Positions 7,810 to 16,855 of a stretch of 64,000 nt of DNA are shown here, one piece after another; position 1 is the first letter of the stretch; the number at the start of each line of letters is the position of its first letter. The DNA is taken from the NCBI GenBank assembly GCA_052117605.1, contig JBQKIT010000013.1; one strand, 5' to 3'. The stretch is from CAG-791 sp000431495. Lineage in GTDB: Bacteria; Bacillota; Clostridia; Lachnospirales; Lachnospiraceae. The notes under the pieces are model-generated. The model saw only the letters and a list, made by a program, of their open reading frames with translations. It was not told where the DNA came from and made no database searches. The translations under genes were made by a program, and so were the position numbers.

Positions 7810-8768
7810 GGGTTTCCTTTCTGCCGCAGACCTGTGTGCGGCGAACTCATGAGGCGGTCATGATAGGCCCGCCCTGCCTCCAGATCCTCCTGCATCGTTT
7901 TCTTCAGCTCTTCGATGCCGGAAAACTTCTTCTCCGGGCGCCGGAACGTAAGGAGCGATGTCGTGATCACCCGGCCATAAAGATCTCCGCGGAAATCATA
8001 CAGATACGTCTCCACCGTAACCGCCCCCGTCTGTGACACCGTGGGCTTCACCCCGATGTTTGTCATTCCGGGATACTCTTTCCCGTCCAGCAAAACCGTT
8101 GAATAATAGACGCCGTGCGGCGGCAGAAGCTTGTCCGCCTCCGGGATCTGATTCACCGTCGGAATGCCGATGGTTCTCCCGATGGCATTTCCGTGAAGCA
8201 CGGTTCCGAGAATCTGATACGGCATCCCAAGGCAGGCCGTCACGTCCTCCATCTCCCCTTCCCGCACAAGCTCACGGATCATGGTCGAGCTGATCACCTG
8301 TCCCTGATACTCCTCTTTGCCAATCTCCGTTGTACGGAAGCCGCACTCTCCTTCCATCCGGCGGAGCAGCGCAAAATTCCCGCGTCCCCGGTCTCCGAAC
8401 GAAAGATCCGGTCCTGCCGCGATGACCGCCGCATGAAGCTTGTCACAGAGAATCTCCCGCACAAAGCGCTCCGGCTCCATGCCTGCGATTTCCCGCTGAA
8501 ACGGAAGCTCCACAAGAAAATCCGCACCCATGTGATCAAAGGCCCTTCGTTTCTCCTCCCTGGTGGAAAGAACGCCTCTGGAAAGCGTTCCGAAGTACAC
8601 TTCAGGCAGAGGGTCAAAGGTCACCACACAGGACAAAAGCCCGTCTTTCCGGTTCAGAATTTCCTGAAGAAGAATCCGGTGCCCTTTATGGATGCCATCA
8701 AATTTACCAATTGCAACCGCAGTCCGACCCGCAAGGTGGAACTGCGAAAGATCCGTAATAATCTCCAT
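7806..8768 (-). CDS. ribF: Bifunctional riboflavin kinase / FAD synthetase
   Basis: 320 aa, normal for RibF. The N-terminal nucleotidyltransferase (FMN adenylyltransferase) domain has AVAIGKFDGIHKGHRILL, with the HxGH-like KGH site, and VVTFDPLPEVYFG. The C-terminal flavokinase domain has HGNAIGRTIGIPTVNQIP, with the GxPTxN motif, and GVYYSTVLLDGKEYPGMTNIG. It converts riboflavin to FMN and then FAD. The start codon overlaps the truB stop by one base (TAATG), giving tight coupling in the infB-rbfA-nrnA-truB-ribF operon. No FMN riboswitch is visible upstream, as expected for an internal operon gene. Confidence 0.96.
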   Translation of the reverse strand: MEIITDLSQFHLAGRTAVAIGKFDGIHKGHRILLQEILNRKDGLLSCVVTFDPLPEVYFGTLSRGVLSTREEKRRAFDHMGADFLVELPFQREIAGMEPERFVREILCDKLHAAVIAAGPDLSFGDRGRGNFALLRRMEGECGFRTTEIGKEEYQGQVISSTMIRELVREGEMEDVTACLGMPYQILGTVLHGNAIGRTIGIPTVNQIPEADKLLPPHGVYYSTVLLDGKEYPGMTNIGVKPTVSQTGAVTVETYLYDFRGDLYGRVITTSLLTFRRPEKKFSGIEELKKTMQEDLEAGRAYHDRLMSSPHTGLRQKGNP

Positions 8769-9733
8769 TATTTTCTGTCATTCTCCCGCGAGTCCGTATC
8801 ATGAAACATTTTCACCGGAAGAGCGCGCTTTCGCCCCGGCACATAACGGTACAGGGCATAGAACGTGCCTTCTTCGTCATACACGCGGATTCTATCCTCC
8901 TTCGGCAGGAGCTTTTCAACCGTATTGGCTGCAGACAATGCGTTTCCGTTTCGGAGATATTTCATGTCCTCTGAAAGAATATGCACCGCCGGAGCCTCGC
9001 GGAAAAAGGAATCCACCGGGATAATATGCCGGTTCAGCTGCCTGGGATCGGAATCCATAATCTGCTGCACCTCTCCGAGCGTCAGCGCATCCTCCAGATG
9101 AAAAATTCCGACTCTTGTCCGGAGAAGATGCTCCATGGCGCCTCCGACGCCAAGCGCATTGCCAAGATCCTCACACAGTGTCCGGATATAGGTCCCCTTG
9201 GAGCACACGACACGAAGTGTCACAAACGGAAGCTTGGTTTCCACAAGCTCCAGCTCCGAAATCGTAATCCGGCGAGGCTTCCGCTCTACCTCAATGCCTT
9301 CTCTTGCGAGCTCATACAACCGCCTTCCGTTGCTCCAGACTGCGGAATACATCGGAGGAATCTGATCGATCTCGCCGGTAAACTGCCGTGCCGTCTCCCG
9401 GAGCTTTTCCTCTGTCACAAGCTTCTCCACCCTTCCTTCTTCAGCCTGTGTCAGAATGGTGCCCGTCATGTCCTGCGTATCCGTCGTGACGCCGAGCCGA
9501 AGCCTTGCAAGGTACTCCTTGTCGCGGTCTGCAATCAGCTCCGCAAGCTTCGTTGCATTTCCCAGACAGACCGGCAGAACTCCCTCTGCCATCGGATCCA
9601 GTGTCCCGGTGTGCCCGATTCGCCGCATATGAACAATTCCGCGAAGCTTCGCCACCACATCGCTTGAGGTGAAGCCCTGCTCCTTTCGGATGACCAGCAT
9701 GCCGCAGTAATGATTCTCGATTCGTTCTGCCAT
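8768..9733 (-). CDS. truB: tRNA pseudouridine(55) synthase TruB
   Basis: 321 aa. The catalytic block is HTGTLDPMAEGVLPVCLGNATKL, with the conserved Asp in GTLDP. Upstream is LVIRKEQGFTSSDVVAKLRGI and downstream YSAVWSNGRRLYELAREGIEVERKPR and CSKGTYIRTLCEDLG, all TruB signatures. It makes pseudouridine 55 in the T-loop of tRNAs. The C-terminal part (about 240-310) is a PUA-like domain. It lies 3 bp after nrnA and overlaps ribF in the same operon. Confidence 0.97.
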   Translation of the reverse strand: MAERIENHYCGMLVIRKEQGFTSSDVVAKLRGIVHMRRIGHTGTLDPMAEGVLPVCLGNATKLAELIADRDKEYLARLRLGVTTDTQDMTGTILTQAEEGRVEKLVTEEKLRETARQFTGEIDQIPPMYSAVWSNGRRLYELAREGIEVERKPRRITISELELVETKLPFVTLRVVCSKGTYIRTLCEDLGNALGVGGAMEHLLRTRVGIFHLEDALTLGEVQQIMDSDPRQLNRHIIPVDSFFREAPAVHILSEDMKYLRNGNALSAANTVEKLLPKEDRIRVYDEEGTFYALYRYVPGRKRALPVKMFHDTDSRENDRK

Positions 9734-9736
9734 AAA

Positions 9737-10705
9737 TTATACGTGCACTCCTGCGTTCAGCTGCTCCTCAATATGCGGAGACAGATTGTTGATGATATCG
9801 TGATACGAAGCCCGGCAGGTACAGCCTGCGGCCCTCGCATGTCCGCCGCCGCCGTACAGAACCGCAAGCTTTGAGACGTCCACCTCTCCGGTTGAGCGAA
9901 GGCTCACCTTATAGGTCATAGGCTCTGTTTCATACATGAAAATCGCACAGCATACGCCGTCCGTGTGTACCAGTTCACTTGCAATGCCGTCCATATCCGA
10001 GCTGGTCGCCTGATAAAAGCGCATGGTCTTCCGATCCAGCATGCTGACAATGCAGCGCCCGTCCAGAAAACGAATGCTCTCCAGAAGCGCTCTGCCGAGT
10101 ATCTGCTGCTGGACGTAGGTTTTTTCATAGAAAACCTCGCGGACAATCGCGGAAAAATCAAAGCCGAACTCCATCAGTCTCCCTGCGATCTCCATCGTCC
10201 GGCGTCCGGTATTGGAATACATGAACACACCGGTATCTGTCACCATACCGATGTAGAGATTTCTTGCAATTCTCTCATCCAGATATTCTTCCTGCATGGT
10301 GTTGTACACCAGCTCGCAGGTGCTGCTCGCCGTCGGAACAATATAATTCACGTCCCCAGAGCCGCTGTTTGTTCTGTGATGATCGATGTTGATTTTCTTT
10401 CCCGCCTTCATGAACAGATCCAGAGCATCTCCGAGGCGCTCCTTCTCACAGTCAAGGCAGAGAAACGCATCATAGTGCTCGATCTCCGTCACATAGTTGT
10501 GCCGGATTTCCTCCGCTCCCGCGAGATTTTTCGTCAGCGCATCGGAGAGATTCTCAAGGAAAACATCGACGCGCACGCCCGGCATGGCCTTCTGAAGATA
10601 CAGAGCCATTCCCAGGCAGGAGCCCGCACAGTCTCCGTCCGGGCGGATATGTCCGCTGATTCCTATGGTCTGGCAGCCTTTTACTTCCTCAAGAATATTC
10701 ATCAT
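9737..10705 (-). CDS. nrnA: Bifunctional oligoribonuclease / PAP phosphatase NrnA (DHH family)
   Basis: 322 aa with the DHH phosphoesterase motifs in order: GHIRPDGDCAGSCLG (metal-binding Asp residues), FLCLDCEKE, INIDHHRTNSG (the DHH motif) and VTDTGVFMYSNT. The DHHA1 domain is shown by GGGHARAAGC near the C-terminus. NrnA degrades 2-5-nt RNA oligomers and, in Bacillus, also dephosphorylates pAp. Its position between rbfA and truB is standard in Firmicutes. The ATG overlaps the rbfA stop codon by 4 bp. Confidence 0.94.
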   Translation of the reverse strand: MMNILEEVKGCQTIGISGHIRPDGDCAGSCLGMALYLQKAMPGVRVDVFLENLSDALTKNLAGAEEIRHNYVTEIEHYDAFLCLDCEKERLGDALDLFMKAGKKINIDHHRTNSGSGDVNYIVPTASSTCELVYNTMQEEYLDERIARNLYIGMVTDTGVFMYSNTGRRTMEIAGRLMEFGFDFSAIVREVFYEKTYVQQQILGRALLESIRFLDGRCIVSMLDRKTMRFYQATSSDMDGIASELVHTDGVCCAIFMYETEPMTYKVSLRSTGEVDVSKLAVLYGGGGHARAAGCTCRASYHDIINNLSPHIEEQLNAGVHV

Positions 10706-11142
10706 TCCTCTTCATCTCCGGTCATGTCATCATACGCACTGACATCGTTAATATCGATGCCCTTTTCCCGGCGTTCTCTCTCCGCTTCTTCATCCATTGC
10801 CTTGACTTCATCAATCCGGTGTGCCATCTCCACGCCGTAGGCAATGGAGTCATCCAGAAAGAAATGAAGCTCCGGCGTATTCCGGAGATTGACGCGGCGT
10901 GCGAGCTCGCTGCGGATAAAGCCGCTCGCGCTCTTTAATCCCTGCATGGTTCTTGTTCCCTCCTCCGGGCTTCCCAGAACCGAGATCCACACCTTGCAGT
11001 TCTTAAGGTCCGGTGCAACCTCTGCCTCCATGACGGAGGTCATCACAGACACTCTCGGATCCTTGATATTACGGATGATCTCTGCGAGGCTTTTCCTCAC
11101 CTCATCATTGATTCTCCGGTTCTTTACACTGTTTTTTCTCAT
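10702..11142 (-). CDS. rbfA: Ribosome-binding factor A
   Basis: 146 aa from the start MRKNSVKNRRINDEVRKSLA; the upstream in-frame extension is not conserved and was dropped. The KH-type fold is recognisable by IRNIKDPRVSVMTSVMEAEVAPDLKNCKVWISVLG and LARRVNLRNTPELHFFLDDSI. RbfA helps 16S rRNA 5'-end maturation and cold adaptation by binding nascent 30S subunits. The acidic tail (DDMTGDEEE) is normal. It is separated from infB by 125 bp containing a perfect 13-bp hairpin. Confidence 0.96.
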   Translation of the reverse strand: MRKNSVKNRRINDEVRKSLAEIIRNIKDPRVSVMTSVMEAEVAPDLKNCKVWISVLGSPEEGTRTMQGLKSASGFIRSELARRVNLRNTPELHFFLDDSIAYGVEMAHRIDEVKAMDEEAERERREKGIDINDVSAYDDMTGDEEE

Positions 11143-11213
11143 TTCCTGTTTCCTCTTCCTTTCTGCCCCCCATACAGAGAATATCTCCTTCTCCGATGCG
11201 TGGCAGACACAAA

Positions 11214-11251
11214 GGCCGCAGTGCGCATGTATTCTGCAGCGCACTGCGGCC
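11214..11251 (-). other. Perfect 13-bp stem-loop between infB and rbfA
   Basis: GGCCGCAGTGCGC (plus 11214-11226) pairs exactly with GCGCACTGCGGCC (11239-11251) around a 12-base loop. On the minus strand the stem is followed by TTTGTGTC, a weak U-run. It could be a partial terminator or an RNase-processing or stability element that sets the infB:rbfA ratio. Confidence 0.5.
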
Positions 11252-11267
11252 AGGTTGTTCCTGCATG

Positions 11268-14200
11268 TTACTGCCGGGAAGCTTCCTTAGCCTTCTTGGC
11301 CGCTTCCTTTTCTTTGCGGGCGATTACTTCTTCCCTCGGAACCTCTACCATCTTGTAGGCTTCAATCTGATCTCCTACATTCATGGCATCAAAATCTTCA
11401 AATACAAGACCGCAGTCATATCCGGCCTTGACTTCCTTCACATCATCCTTGAAACGCTTCAGAGAAGCAAGGCTTCCCTCGAAGACCTGCTCTTTCCCTC
11501 TCGTGATCCGGACCGTGCATCCCTTCTCGATCACACCGTCGAGAACCATGCTGCCGGCGATGTTGCCGATCTTACCGGACTTGAACAGCTGTCTGACCTC
11601 TGCATGACCGATGACCTTCTCCTCGTAAACAGGAGCCAGCATACCATTCAATGCAGCATTCACATCATCAATTGCCTGATAGATAACCTTATACAGGTGG
11701 ATCGACACGCCATTGTGCTCGGCAATGGACTTCGCCGTAGAATCCGGATGAACGTTGAAGCCGATGATGGCTGCATTGGAGGCTGCCGCAAGATCTACAT
11801 CCGACTCCGAGATGTTTCCGGCAGCACTGTGAATGATGCGCACCTTAACCTCGTCATTGGAAAGCTTCTGCAGGGATGCACACAGTGCCTCCACAGAGCC
11901 CTGAACATCCGCCTTGACGATGAGCTCCAGCTCCTTCATCTTGCCCTCACGCATCTGATCGAACAGATCTTCCACGTTCATGGACATCACGTTCTCTTCT
12001 ACCAGCTCTTCCTTATGCTGCGCCTTGTAGGTCTGTGCATAGGACTTCGCCTCGTCATTGGACGGATGCGCCACGATAACCTCGCCTGCACCCGGAACAT
12101 CCGAAAGTCCCAGAACCACAACAGGATCCGAAGGACCGGCCTCCCTGACGTTCTTGCCCTTGTCGTTGATCATGGCACGAACCTTACCGAATGCAGGACC
12201 TGCCGAGATGAAATCTCCGACGTGAAGCGTTCCCTTCTGTACCAGCACATTGGCAACGGGACCTCTGCCGCGGTCCAGCTTCGCCTCCAGAACCAGTCCT
12301 CTTGCAAGGCGGTTCGGGTTCGCCTTCAGTTCCATGACATCTGCCTGCAGAAGGATGGTATCCAGAAGGTCCTCCATGCCGACGCCGGTCTTTGCCGAGA
12401 CGTCGACAAACTCTGTCTGTCCGCCCCAATCGGCAGGAATCAGCTCATACTTCGAAAGCTGCTCCTTGACGCGGGCAGGATTTGCCTCAGGCTTATCCAT
12501 CTTATTGACCGCAACGATGATTTCAACGCCTGCTGCCTTTGCATGATTGATTGCCTCCACGGTCTGCGGCATCACGCCGTCATCCGCTGCAACAACCAGA
12601 ACCGCAATATCCGTAGACTGTGCACCGCGCAGACGCATCGCCGTAAACGCCTCATGTCCGGGCGTATCCAGGAAGGTAATCTTCCGGCCGTCCACATCAA
12701 CCGTGTAAGCACCGATCGCCTGTGTGATTCCGCCGGCCTCCTTCTCCGTCACTCTGGAGTGGCGGATGTAGTCCAGAATAGAGGTTTTGCCGTGGTCAAC
12801 ATGACCCATGACACAGACAACCGGAGGACGGGAAACAAGGCTCTCTTCCTTGTCTTCATCTTCCTTCAGAAGCTCCTGAATGACATCGACCTTTTCTTCC
12901 TTCTCGCAGAGGATATCATAGTCAGCAGCAATGTTCTCCGCCTCCTCATAGGTCACCTCTGAGTTCACCGTCATTGCCTTTCCGGCAAGGAACAGCTTCT
13001 TGATCAGCTCCGCCGGCTTTAAGTGCATTGCCTCTGCCAGCTCTCCGATTGTAAGCTTCTCCGGAATGGTAATCACCTTGATCTGCTCTTCCGGTGCCTC
13101 GATTTTCTCTACAACCGGCTTGATAAAGCGGCCGGAGCGATTCTTTCTCTCGCGCTGCTCGTTCTGCTCGAATGCAACATCCTTCTTGTTGTGACGGTCT
13201 CTTGCAACACCGTTCGGATTGCGGCGCTTGTTCGCCGTACCGAATTCCTGCGGCGCAGCATTGTCCTTGCCGCCAAAGCCGCGGCCGGATGCTCCGCTCT
13301 TTCCGCCCTGGCCGGGACGACGGTCGCCGCCAAAGCCGGGTCTTCCCTGACCGCCGCGGCGGTCACCGCCTCCCTGTCCGTTCTGACCATTCTGGCCATA
13401 GGAAGGTCTTCCTCCGCGCTCATTTCTGTCACCGGAAGAAGCCGGACGTCTTGCACCGCTGCCGTTTGCATTAAAGCCGCCCTGTCCTCTGCGGAAATCT
13501 GTGCGGTCACCGCCGCGCTCGTTTCTTCCGCCCTGTCTTCCGTTTCCAATGGAGCTCTGTGCATGAGAGGAACGTTCATTTCCGCCCGCGTTCTCTCTCT
13601 TCTCCTCTGCAGCAGCTGCCTTTGCAGGAGCCTCCTCTGTTACGAAAGCTCCGGGCGTCTGTACTGCTGCGGTCTCTGCAGAAACTGCCGACTCTGCAGC
13701 TCTGAGCTTTTCTTTCTTTTCTTCAACAGGAGTCTGCACTGCCTGCGCAGCCGCCTCTGCATTTACCTTCTTCTCCTGCTCTTCCACCACAGGTGCCGAA
13801 GTCTTCTTCGGCACAGGCTGCTCACTTCTCGGGATCGGCTTGCGATAGTCAAGCTCCATCTGGGACGGAGCCGTCTTCGGCTTAATCGGATGATAAGCCC
13901 CTGTATTTGCTGCCGCAGCCGGACGGTTTCCCTGTCCGCTTCCGGACCGGCTTCTTCCTGCGCCGGAAGCTCCGGTTCCTGCGTTGTAGCCGCTCTTTGA
14001 CGTTCCGCCTGCCGAATAGCTTCCCGCCTGATGGGAAGCCGTCTTGCCCGCAGCGTTTCCGCCTGTCACGATGATGATCTTTTTCTTTTTCACAGGGGTT
14101 ACAATCTTGCGGACCACCTTCTGTCCATCCGAAGAGCTGTCTGCTGTCTCACTGCTCTTGTCGTTTTTCTGCGATGGCTCCGCCTTTTTGCCAAAACGAG

Positions 14201-14342
14201 CCTCCACCAGCTTCATGGTATCCTCATCCACACTGCTGCCGGTCGTTTTGACTTCTACGCCCTTTTCCTTCAGGAAAGAAGCAAGCTCTTCTTTTTCCAC
14301 GCCGTAGGTCTTCATAATCTCACTGATTTTCGTCTTCGCCAT
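11268..14342 (-). CDS. infB: Translation initiation factor IF-2 with very long disordered N-terminus
   Basis: 1024 aa, longer than typical Firmicute IF-2 (about 700-850). The N-terminal IF2_N-like segment (KISEIMKTYGVEKEELASFL) is followed by a low-complexity stretch, about residues 60-410. That stretch is rich in Ala/Glu/Lys and then Gly/Arg/Asn, with many GGDRR, RGG and GQNGQ repeats. A second IF2_N (TIGELAEAMHLKPAELIKKLF) precedes the GTPase domain: PPVVCVMGHVDHGKTSI (G1), DTPGHEAFTAMR (G3), NKMDKPEANP (G4). Domains II-IV follow. IF-2 brings fMet-tRNA to the 30S and promotes subunit joining. The start codon overlaps the ylxQ end by 23 bp. Confidence 0.97.
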   Translation of the reverse strand: MAKTKISEIMKTYGVEKEELASFLKEKGVEVKTTGSSVDEDTMKLVEARFGKKAEPSQKNDKSSETADSSSDGQKVVRKIVTPVKKKKIIIVTGGNAAGKTASHQAGSYSAGGTSKSGYNAGTGASGAGRSRSGSGQGNRPAAAANTGAYHPIKPKTAPSQMELDYRKPIPRSEQPVPKKTSAPVVEEQEKKVNAEAAAQAVQTPVEEKKEKLRAAESAVSAETAAVQTPGAFVTEEAPAKAAAAEEKRENAGGNERSSHAQSSIGNGRQGGRNERGGDRTDFRRGQGGFNANGSGARRPASSGDRNERGGRPSYGQNGQNGQGGGDRRGGQGRPGFGGDRRPGQGGKSGASGRGFGGKDNAAPQEFGTANKRRNPNGVARDRHNKKDVAFEQNEQRERKNRSGRFIKPVVEKIEAPEEQIKVITIPEKLTIGELAEAMHLKPAELIKKLFLAGKAMTVNSEVTYEEAENIAADYDILCEKEEKVDVIQELLKEDEDKEESLVSRPPVVCVMGHVDHGKTSILDYIRHSRVTEKEAGGITQAIGAYTVDVDGRKITFLDTPGHEAFTAMRLRGAQSTDIAVLVVAADDGVMPQTVEAINHAKAAGVEIIVAVNKMDKPEANPARVKEQLSKYELIPADWGGQTEFVDVSAKTGVGMEDLLDTILLQADVMELKANPNRLARGLVLEAKLDRGRGPVANVLVQKGTLHVGDFISAGPAFGKVRAMINDKGKNVREAGPSDPVVVLGLSDVPGAGEVIVAHPSNDEAKSYAQTYKAQHKEELVEENVMSMNVEDLFDQMREGKMKELELIVKADVQGSVEALCASLQKLSNDEVKVRIIHSAAGNISESDVDLAAASNAAIIGFNVHPDSTAKSIAEHNGVSIHLYKVIYQAIDDVNAALNGMLAPVYEEKVIGHAEVRQLFKSGKIGNIAGSMVLDGVIEKGCTVRITRGKEQVFEGSLASLKRFKDDVKEVKAGYDCGLVFEDFDAMNVGDQIEAYKMVEVPREEVIARKEKEAAKKAKEASRQ

Positions 14343-14664
14343 CGTTACCTCTTTCTTCCCGCTGCATCTCTGCCAGCATCGCTATCCTGTCTGCGAGTCC
14401 TGCGTCCGTCACCGCAACGCAGGAACGGATTCCCTGTCCCATCGATTTCCCAAGATCCGCCTTGGTTCCGTAGTATTGAACCGGCACCTGATAAAACCGG
14501 CATTTGTCTTCCAGACGCTTTCTGGTATTCCCCTCCGCGTCCTCTGCAATCAGTACCAGCCGGGCTTTTCTGCTGCGCACAGCATCTTCGGCAAGATAGC
14601 TTCCGCTTCTTGTCTTTCCCGCCTTTGTCGCAATTCCCAGCATCTGATATACCCTTGAAATCAC
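14320..14664 (-). CDS. L7Ae-family RNA-binding protein (YlxQ-like)
   Basis: 114 aa with the L7Ae/L30e fold pattern: YQMLGIATKAGKTRSGSYLAEDAVRSRKARLVLIAEDAEGNTRKRL, then CAVTD-type strand and a charged C-terminal tail. Proteins of this family bind kink-turns; YlxQ is a conserved, non-essential protein of uncertain role found between ylxR and infB. Here it overlaps ylxR at its 5' side by 4 bp and infB at its 3' side by 23 bp, so translation of all three is coupled. Confidence 0.9.
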   Translation of the reverse strand: MISRVYQMLGIATKAGKTRSGSYLAEDAVRSRKARLVLIAEDAEGNTRKRLEDKCRFYQVPVQYYGTKADLGKSMGQGIRSCVAVTDAGLADRIAMLAEMQREERGNDGEDENQ

Positions 14665-14939
14665 TGCGGCGCCTCCTGTTCTGTCAACTGCCGGCGGAGA
14701 GCTTCATATTCTTCCCTTCCAACCTCGCCGCGGAACGCGCGGCCAAGCGCCTTCTTCCGGAACGCTTTTTCCAGACAATCTGCATTCCGGCACAGATATG
14801 CGCCTCTTCCGTTCATGCGTCCACCGGGATCAGCCACAATGCTGCCCTCCGGCGTCCGCACAATCCGAACCATGGATTTCTTTTCCTTACATTCACCGCA
14901 CCCGATACAGGTGCGCATCGGAACCTTTTTCGGCATCAA
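14661..14939 (-). CDS. ylxR: RNA-binding protein YlxR (RnpM family, DUF448)
   Basis: 92 aa with the YlxR signature RTCIGCGECKEKKSMVRIVR near the N-terminus, then GGRMNGRGAYLCRNADCLEKA. The GRGAYLC stretch is the family hallmark. YlxR/RnpM has been described as a binding partner and modulator of RNase P RNA in Firmicutes. The Cys pairs (CIGCGEC, CRNADC) could hold a metal. It lies 4 bp downstream of nusA in the nusA-infB operon. Confidence 0.93.
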   Translation of the reverse strand: MMPKKVPMRTCIGCGECKEKKSMVRIVRTPEGSIVADPGGRMNGRGAYLCRNADCLEKAFRKKALGRAFRGEVGREEYEALRRQLTEQEAPQ

Positions 14940-14943
14940 TCCG

Positions 14944-16140
14944 TTATTCCTCCGGTGCAGCCTCTACGATCGGATTCCCGTTCTCGTCCACGGGATTCCC
15001 GTTCTCATCTACGTACTCGATTTCTTCCTCTTCGTCTCCGCCATCCAGATAGTCCTCATAGCGGAAGCCAGGGGCATCCTTCGCCTGCGTCTCATCCTTA
15101 ATATCAATCTTATATCCGGTCAGTCTTGCCGCAAGACGGGCGTTCTGTCCCTCACGTCCGATTGCAAGCGACAGCTGATAATCCGGAACAACAACCTTTG
15201 CACTCTTCTCCTCCGGATCTGCAAATACGGCAACGATCTTCGCAGGAGACAGCGCATTCTGAATCAGGTTGCCCGGGTTATCATCCCAGTTCACAATATC
15301 AATCTTCTCGCCATTCAGCTCATTGACAATATTGTTGACACGGGTACCGTTTAAGCCAACGCATGCGCCGACCGGATCCACATTCGGATTGCTGCTCCAT
15401 ACTGCAATCTTGGTGCGGCTTCCTGCCTCACGCGCAATGCTCTCGATGGTCACGGTGCCATCACGAATCTCCGCAACCTCCTCTGCAAACAGACCTTTTA
15501 CGAGGTCCGGATGCGTACGGGAAAGAAGAATTCTTGCCGCTCCCTTTGTGGTCTTACGAACATCCACGATGTACACGCGGATACGGTCCCCCGTATGAAG
15601 CTTCTCCGAAGGAACCTGCTCCTTCTCGTTGAGCATGCCCTCTGCCTTCAGTGTGCCGTCCTGTGTTCCGAGGTTGATGGTCCAGTTGCGGCCGACCTGC
15701 CTCTGCACAACGCCGGTCACCACAGTCTTCACCTTATCAATAAAGTAGTTATAGACTGCATTGCGCTCTTCCTCACGAATTTTCTGAAGAATGACATTCT
15801 TCGCAATCTGAGTGGCAATGCGTCCAAAGGATTTGCTGTTAAAGTCAACCTTCACAACATCGCCGATCTCACCGATGATGTGCTGCTTCTTCGCCTCGTC
15901 CAGAGAGATCTGGTACTGATCATCCTCCACATCGTCCTGCGTGGGAACAATCGTCTTCTCAGCCCATACGTGGTATTCAAAGGTCTCCCGGTCCACTTCC
16001 ACCTTCACGTTATCCGTTCTGCCGAAGTTGCTCTTGCAGGCGATCACGAGTGCGGATTCAATGGCATCAAAAAGAGTATCCGAGCTGATATTCTTTTCCT
16101 TCTCCAGCACTTCCATAGCGACTTTTAATTCTTCGTTCAT
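14944..16140 (-). CDS. nusA: Transcription termination/antitermination factor NusA
   Basis: 398 aa, Firmicute length (no C-terminal AR repeats). The N-terminal RNAP-binding domain occupies about 1-125 (MNEELKVAMEVLEKEKNISSD), followed by S1 (VVTGVVQRQVGRNWTINLG), KH1 (DPVGACVGLNGTRVNNIVNELNGEKID) and KH2 (LAIGREGQNARLAARLTGYKIDI). The acidic tail carries a 7-residue tandem repeat, DENGNPV-DENGNPI. NusA modulates pausing, termination and antitermination. The gene follows rimP and leads the ylxR-ylxQ-infB run. Confidence 0.97.
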   Translation of the reverse strand: MNEELKVAMEVLEKEKNISSDTLFDAIESALVIACKSNFGRTDNVKVEVDRETFEYHVWAEKTIVPTQDDVEDDQYQISLDEAKKQHIIGEIGDVVKVDFNSKSFGRIATQIAKNVILQKIREEERNAVYNYFIDKVKTVVTGVVQRQVGRNWTINLGTQDGTLKAEGMLNEKEQVPSEKLHTGDRIRVYIVDVRKTTKGAARILLSRTHPDLVKGLFAEEVAEIRDGTVTIESIAREAGSRTKIAVWSSNPNVDPVGACVGLNGTRVNNIVNELNGEKIDIVNWDDNPGNLIQNALSPAKIVAVFADPEEKSAKVVVPDYQLSLAIGREGQNARLAARLTGYKIDIKDETQAKDAPGFRYEDYLDGGDEEEEIEYVDENGNPVDENGNPIVEAAPEE

Positions 16141-16202
16141 TGCCTCTCCTTTTCACAGTTTCCAACTGTATCATTCATAGAAACGGGATCTTCCGTCTTC
16201 CG

Positions 16203-16700
16203 TCAGAAATCGATTCTCAATCGGATCTTCGCTACATTCTTCCGGTCCAGAACAAGGTCCTCCTGTTCCTTTCCTTTGCTGTCTTCTCTTCCGATTACAA
16301 TGGTCTTATCATCGAAGCTCTTCAGAATTCCATCGAAGTTCTTGCTCTTGCCGCCGCTTTCTTCGTCATAGGGCTTGTAGGTATTTCCTTCCACTCCCTG
16401 TCCGATGCTGGCCGCAAAGTGCCGGTCTTTTGTAAGGGTTCTCCCGAGTCCCGGGCTCGACACCTCCAGCGTATACGCTTCCGGAATCGGGTCTGCTGCA
16501 TCCAGAGCATCCGAAAGATCGTGACTGACATCCACGCAGTCATCAATGGTGACGCCGCCGTCCTTGTCAATGTAGGCCCGCAGGTAATACTCCTGCCCCT
16601 CTTTCACATATTCCACATCATAAATCCGTACGCCGCGCGCTTCGGCAATCGGCTCCAGAAGCTTTTCCACCAGCTCCTCTGTCTGCTTTCTCTTCGCCAT
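16203..16700 (-). CDS. rimP: Ribosome maturation factor RimP
   Basis: 165 aa. It has the RimP pattern VEKLLEPIAEARGVRIYDVEYVKEGQEYYLRAYIDKDGGVTIDDCVDVSHDLSDALD and LEVSSPGLGRTL, with the last motif being especially diagnostic. RimP assists 30S maturation. It is the first gene of the nusA-infB operon; only 36 bp separate its ATG from the upstream terminator, so its promoter must overlap the terminator region. TTGACA- and TTGACG-like boxes are present there, but I found no convincing matching -10. Confidence 0.95.
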   Translation of the reverse strand: MAKRKQTEELVEKLLEPIAEARGVRIYDVEYVKEGQEYYLRAYIDKDGGVTIDDCVDVSHDLSDALDAADPIPEAYTLEVSSPGLGRTLTKDRHFAASIGQGVEGNTYKPYDEESGGKSKNFDGILKSFDDKTIVIGREDSKGKEQEDLVLDRKNVAKIRLRIDF

Positions 16701-16736
16701 CTTACCCTCTGCGGTATGTTCTGCCGCATTTGTTCA

Positions 16737-16766
16737 TAAAAAAGAGTGGACGTCAAAGCCCACTCT
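16737..16766 (-). terminator. Intrinsic terminator of the GtrB/GtrA transcript
   Basis: Plus-strand AGAGTGG (16743-16749) pairs with CCACTCT (16760-16766) around a 10-base loop. On the minus strand the stem is followed by TTTTTT (plus 16738-16743). This ends the transcript arriving from the glycosyltransferase gene before rimP. Confidence 0.85.
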
Positions 16767-16855
16767 CAATGTCAACCCTATTCAAACATACTAAAAATAG
16801 CATACAGCTTCCTGAATTGCAAGTCTTTTCCGGTTTTCCTTCTTCAAATTCGCTC

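Noticed and set aside
7806..8900. FMN riboswitch for ribF
   Set aside because: ribF overlaps truB by one base, so there is no leader for a riboswitch.
14941..15010. Short tandem repeat at the nusA 3' end
   Set aside because: It is a 7-residue duplication in an acidic tail, within normal variation for NusA; noted in the gene entry only.
16743..16800. Promoter for rimP made of TTGACA/TTGACG boxes near the terminator
   Set aside because: No -10 hexamer sits at 16-18 bp from either box, so the site was not listed.
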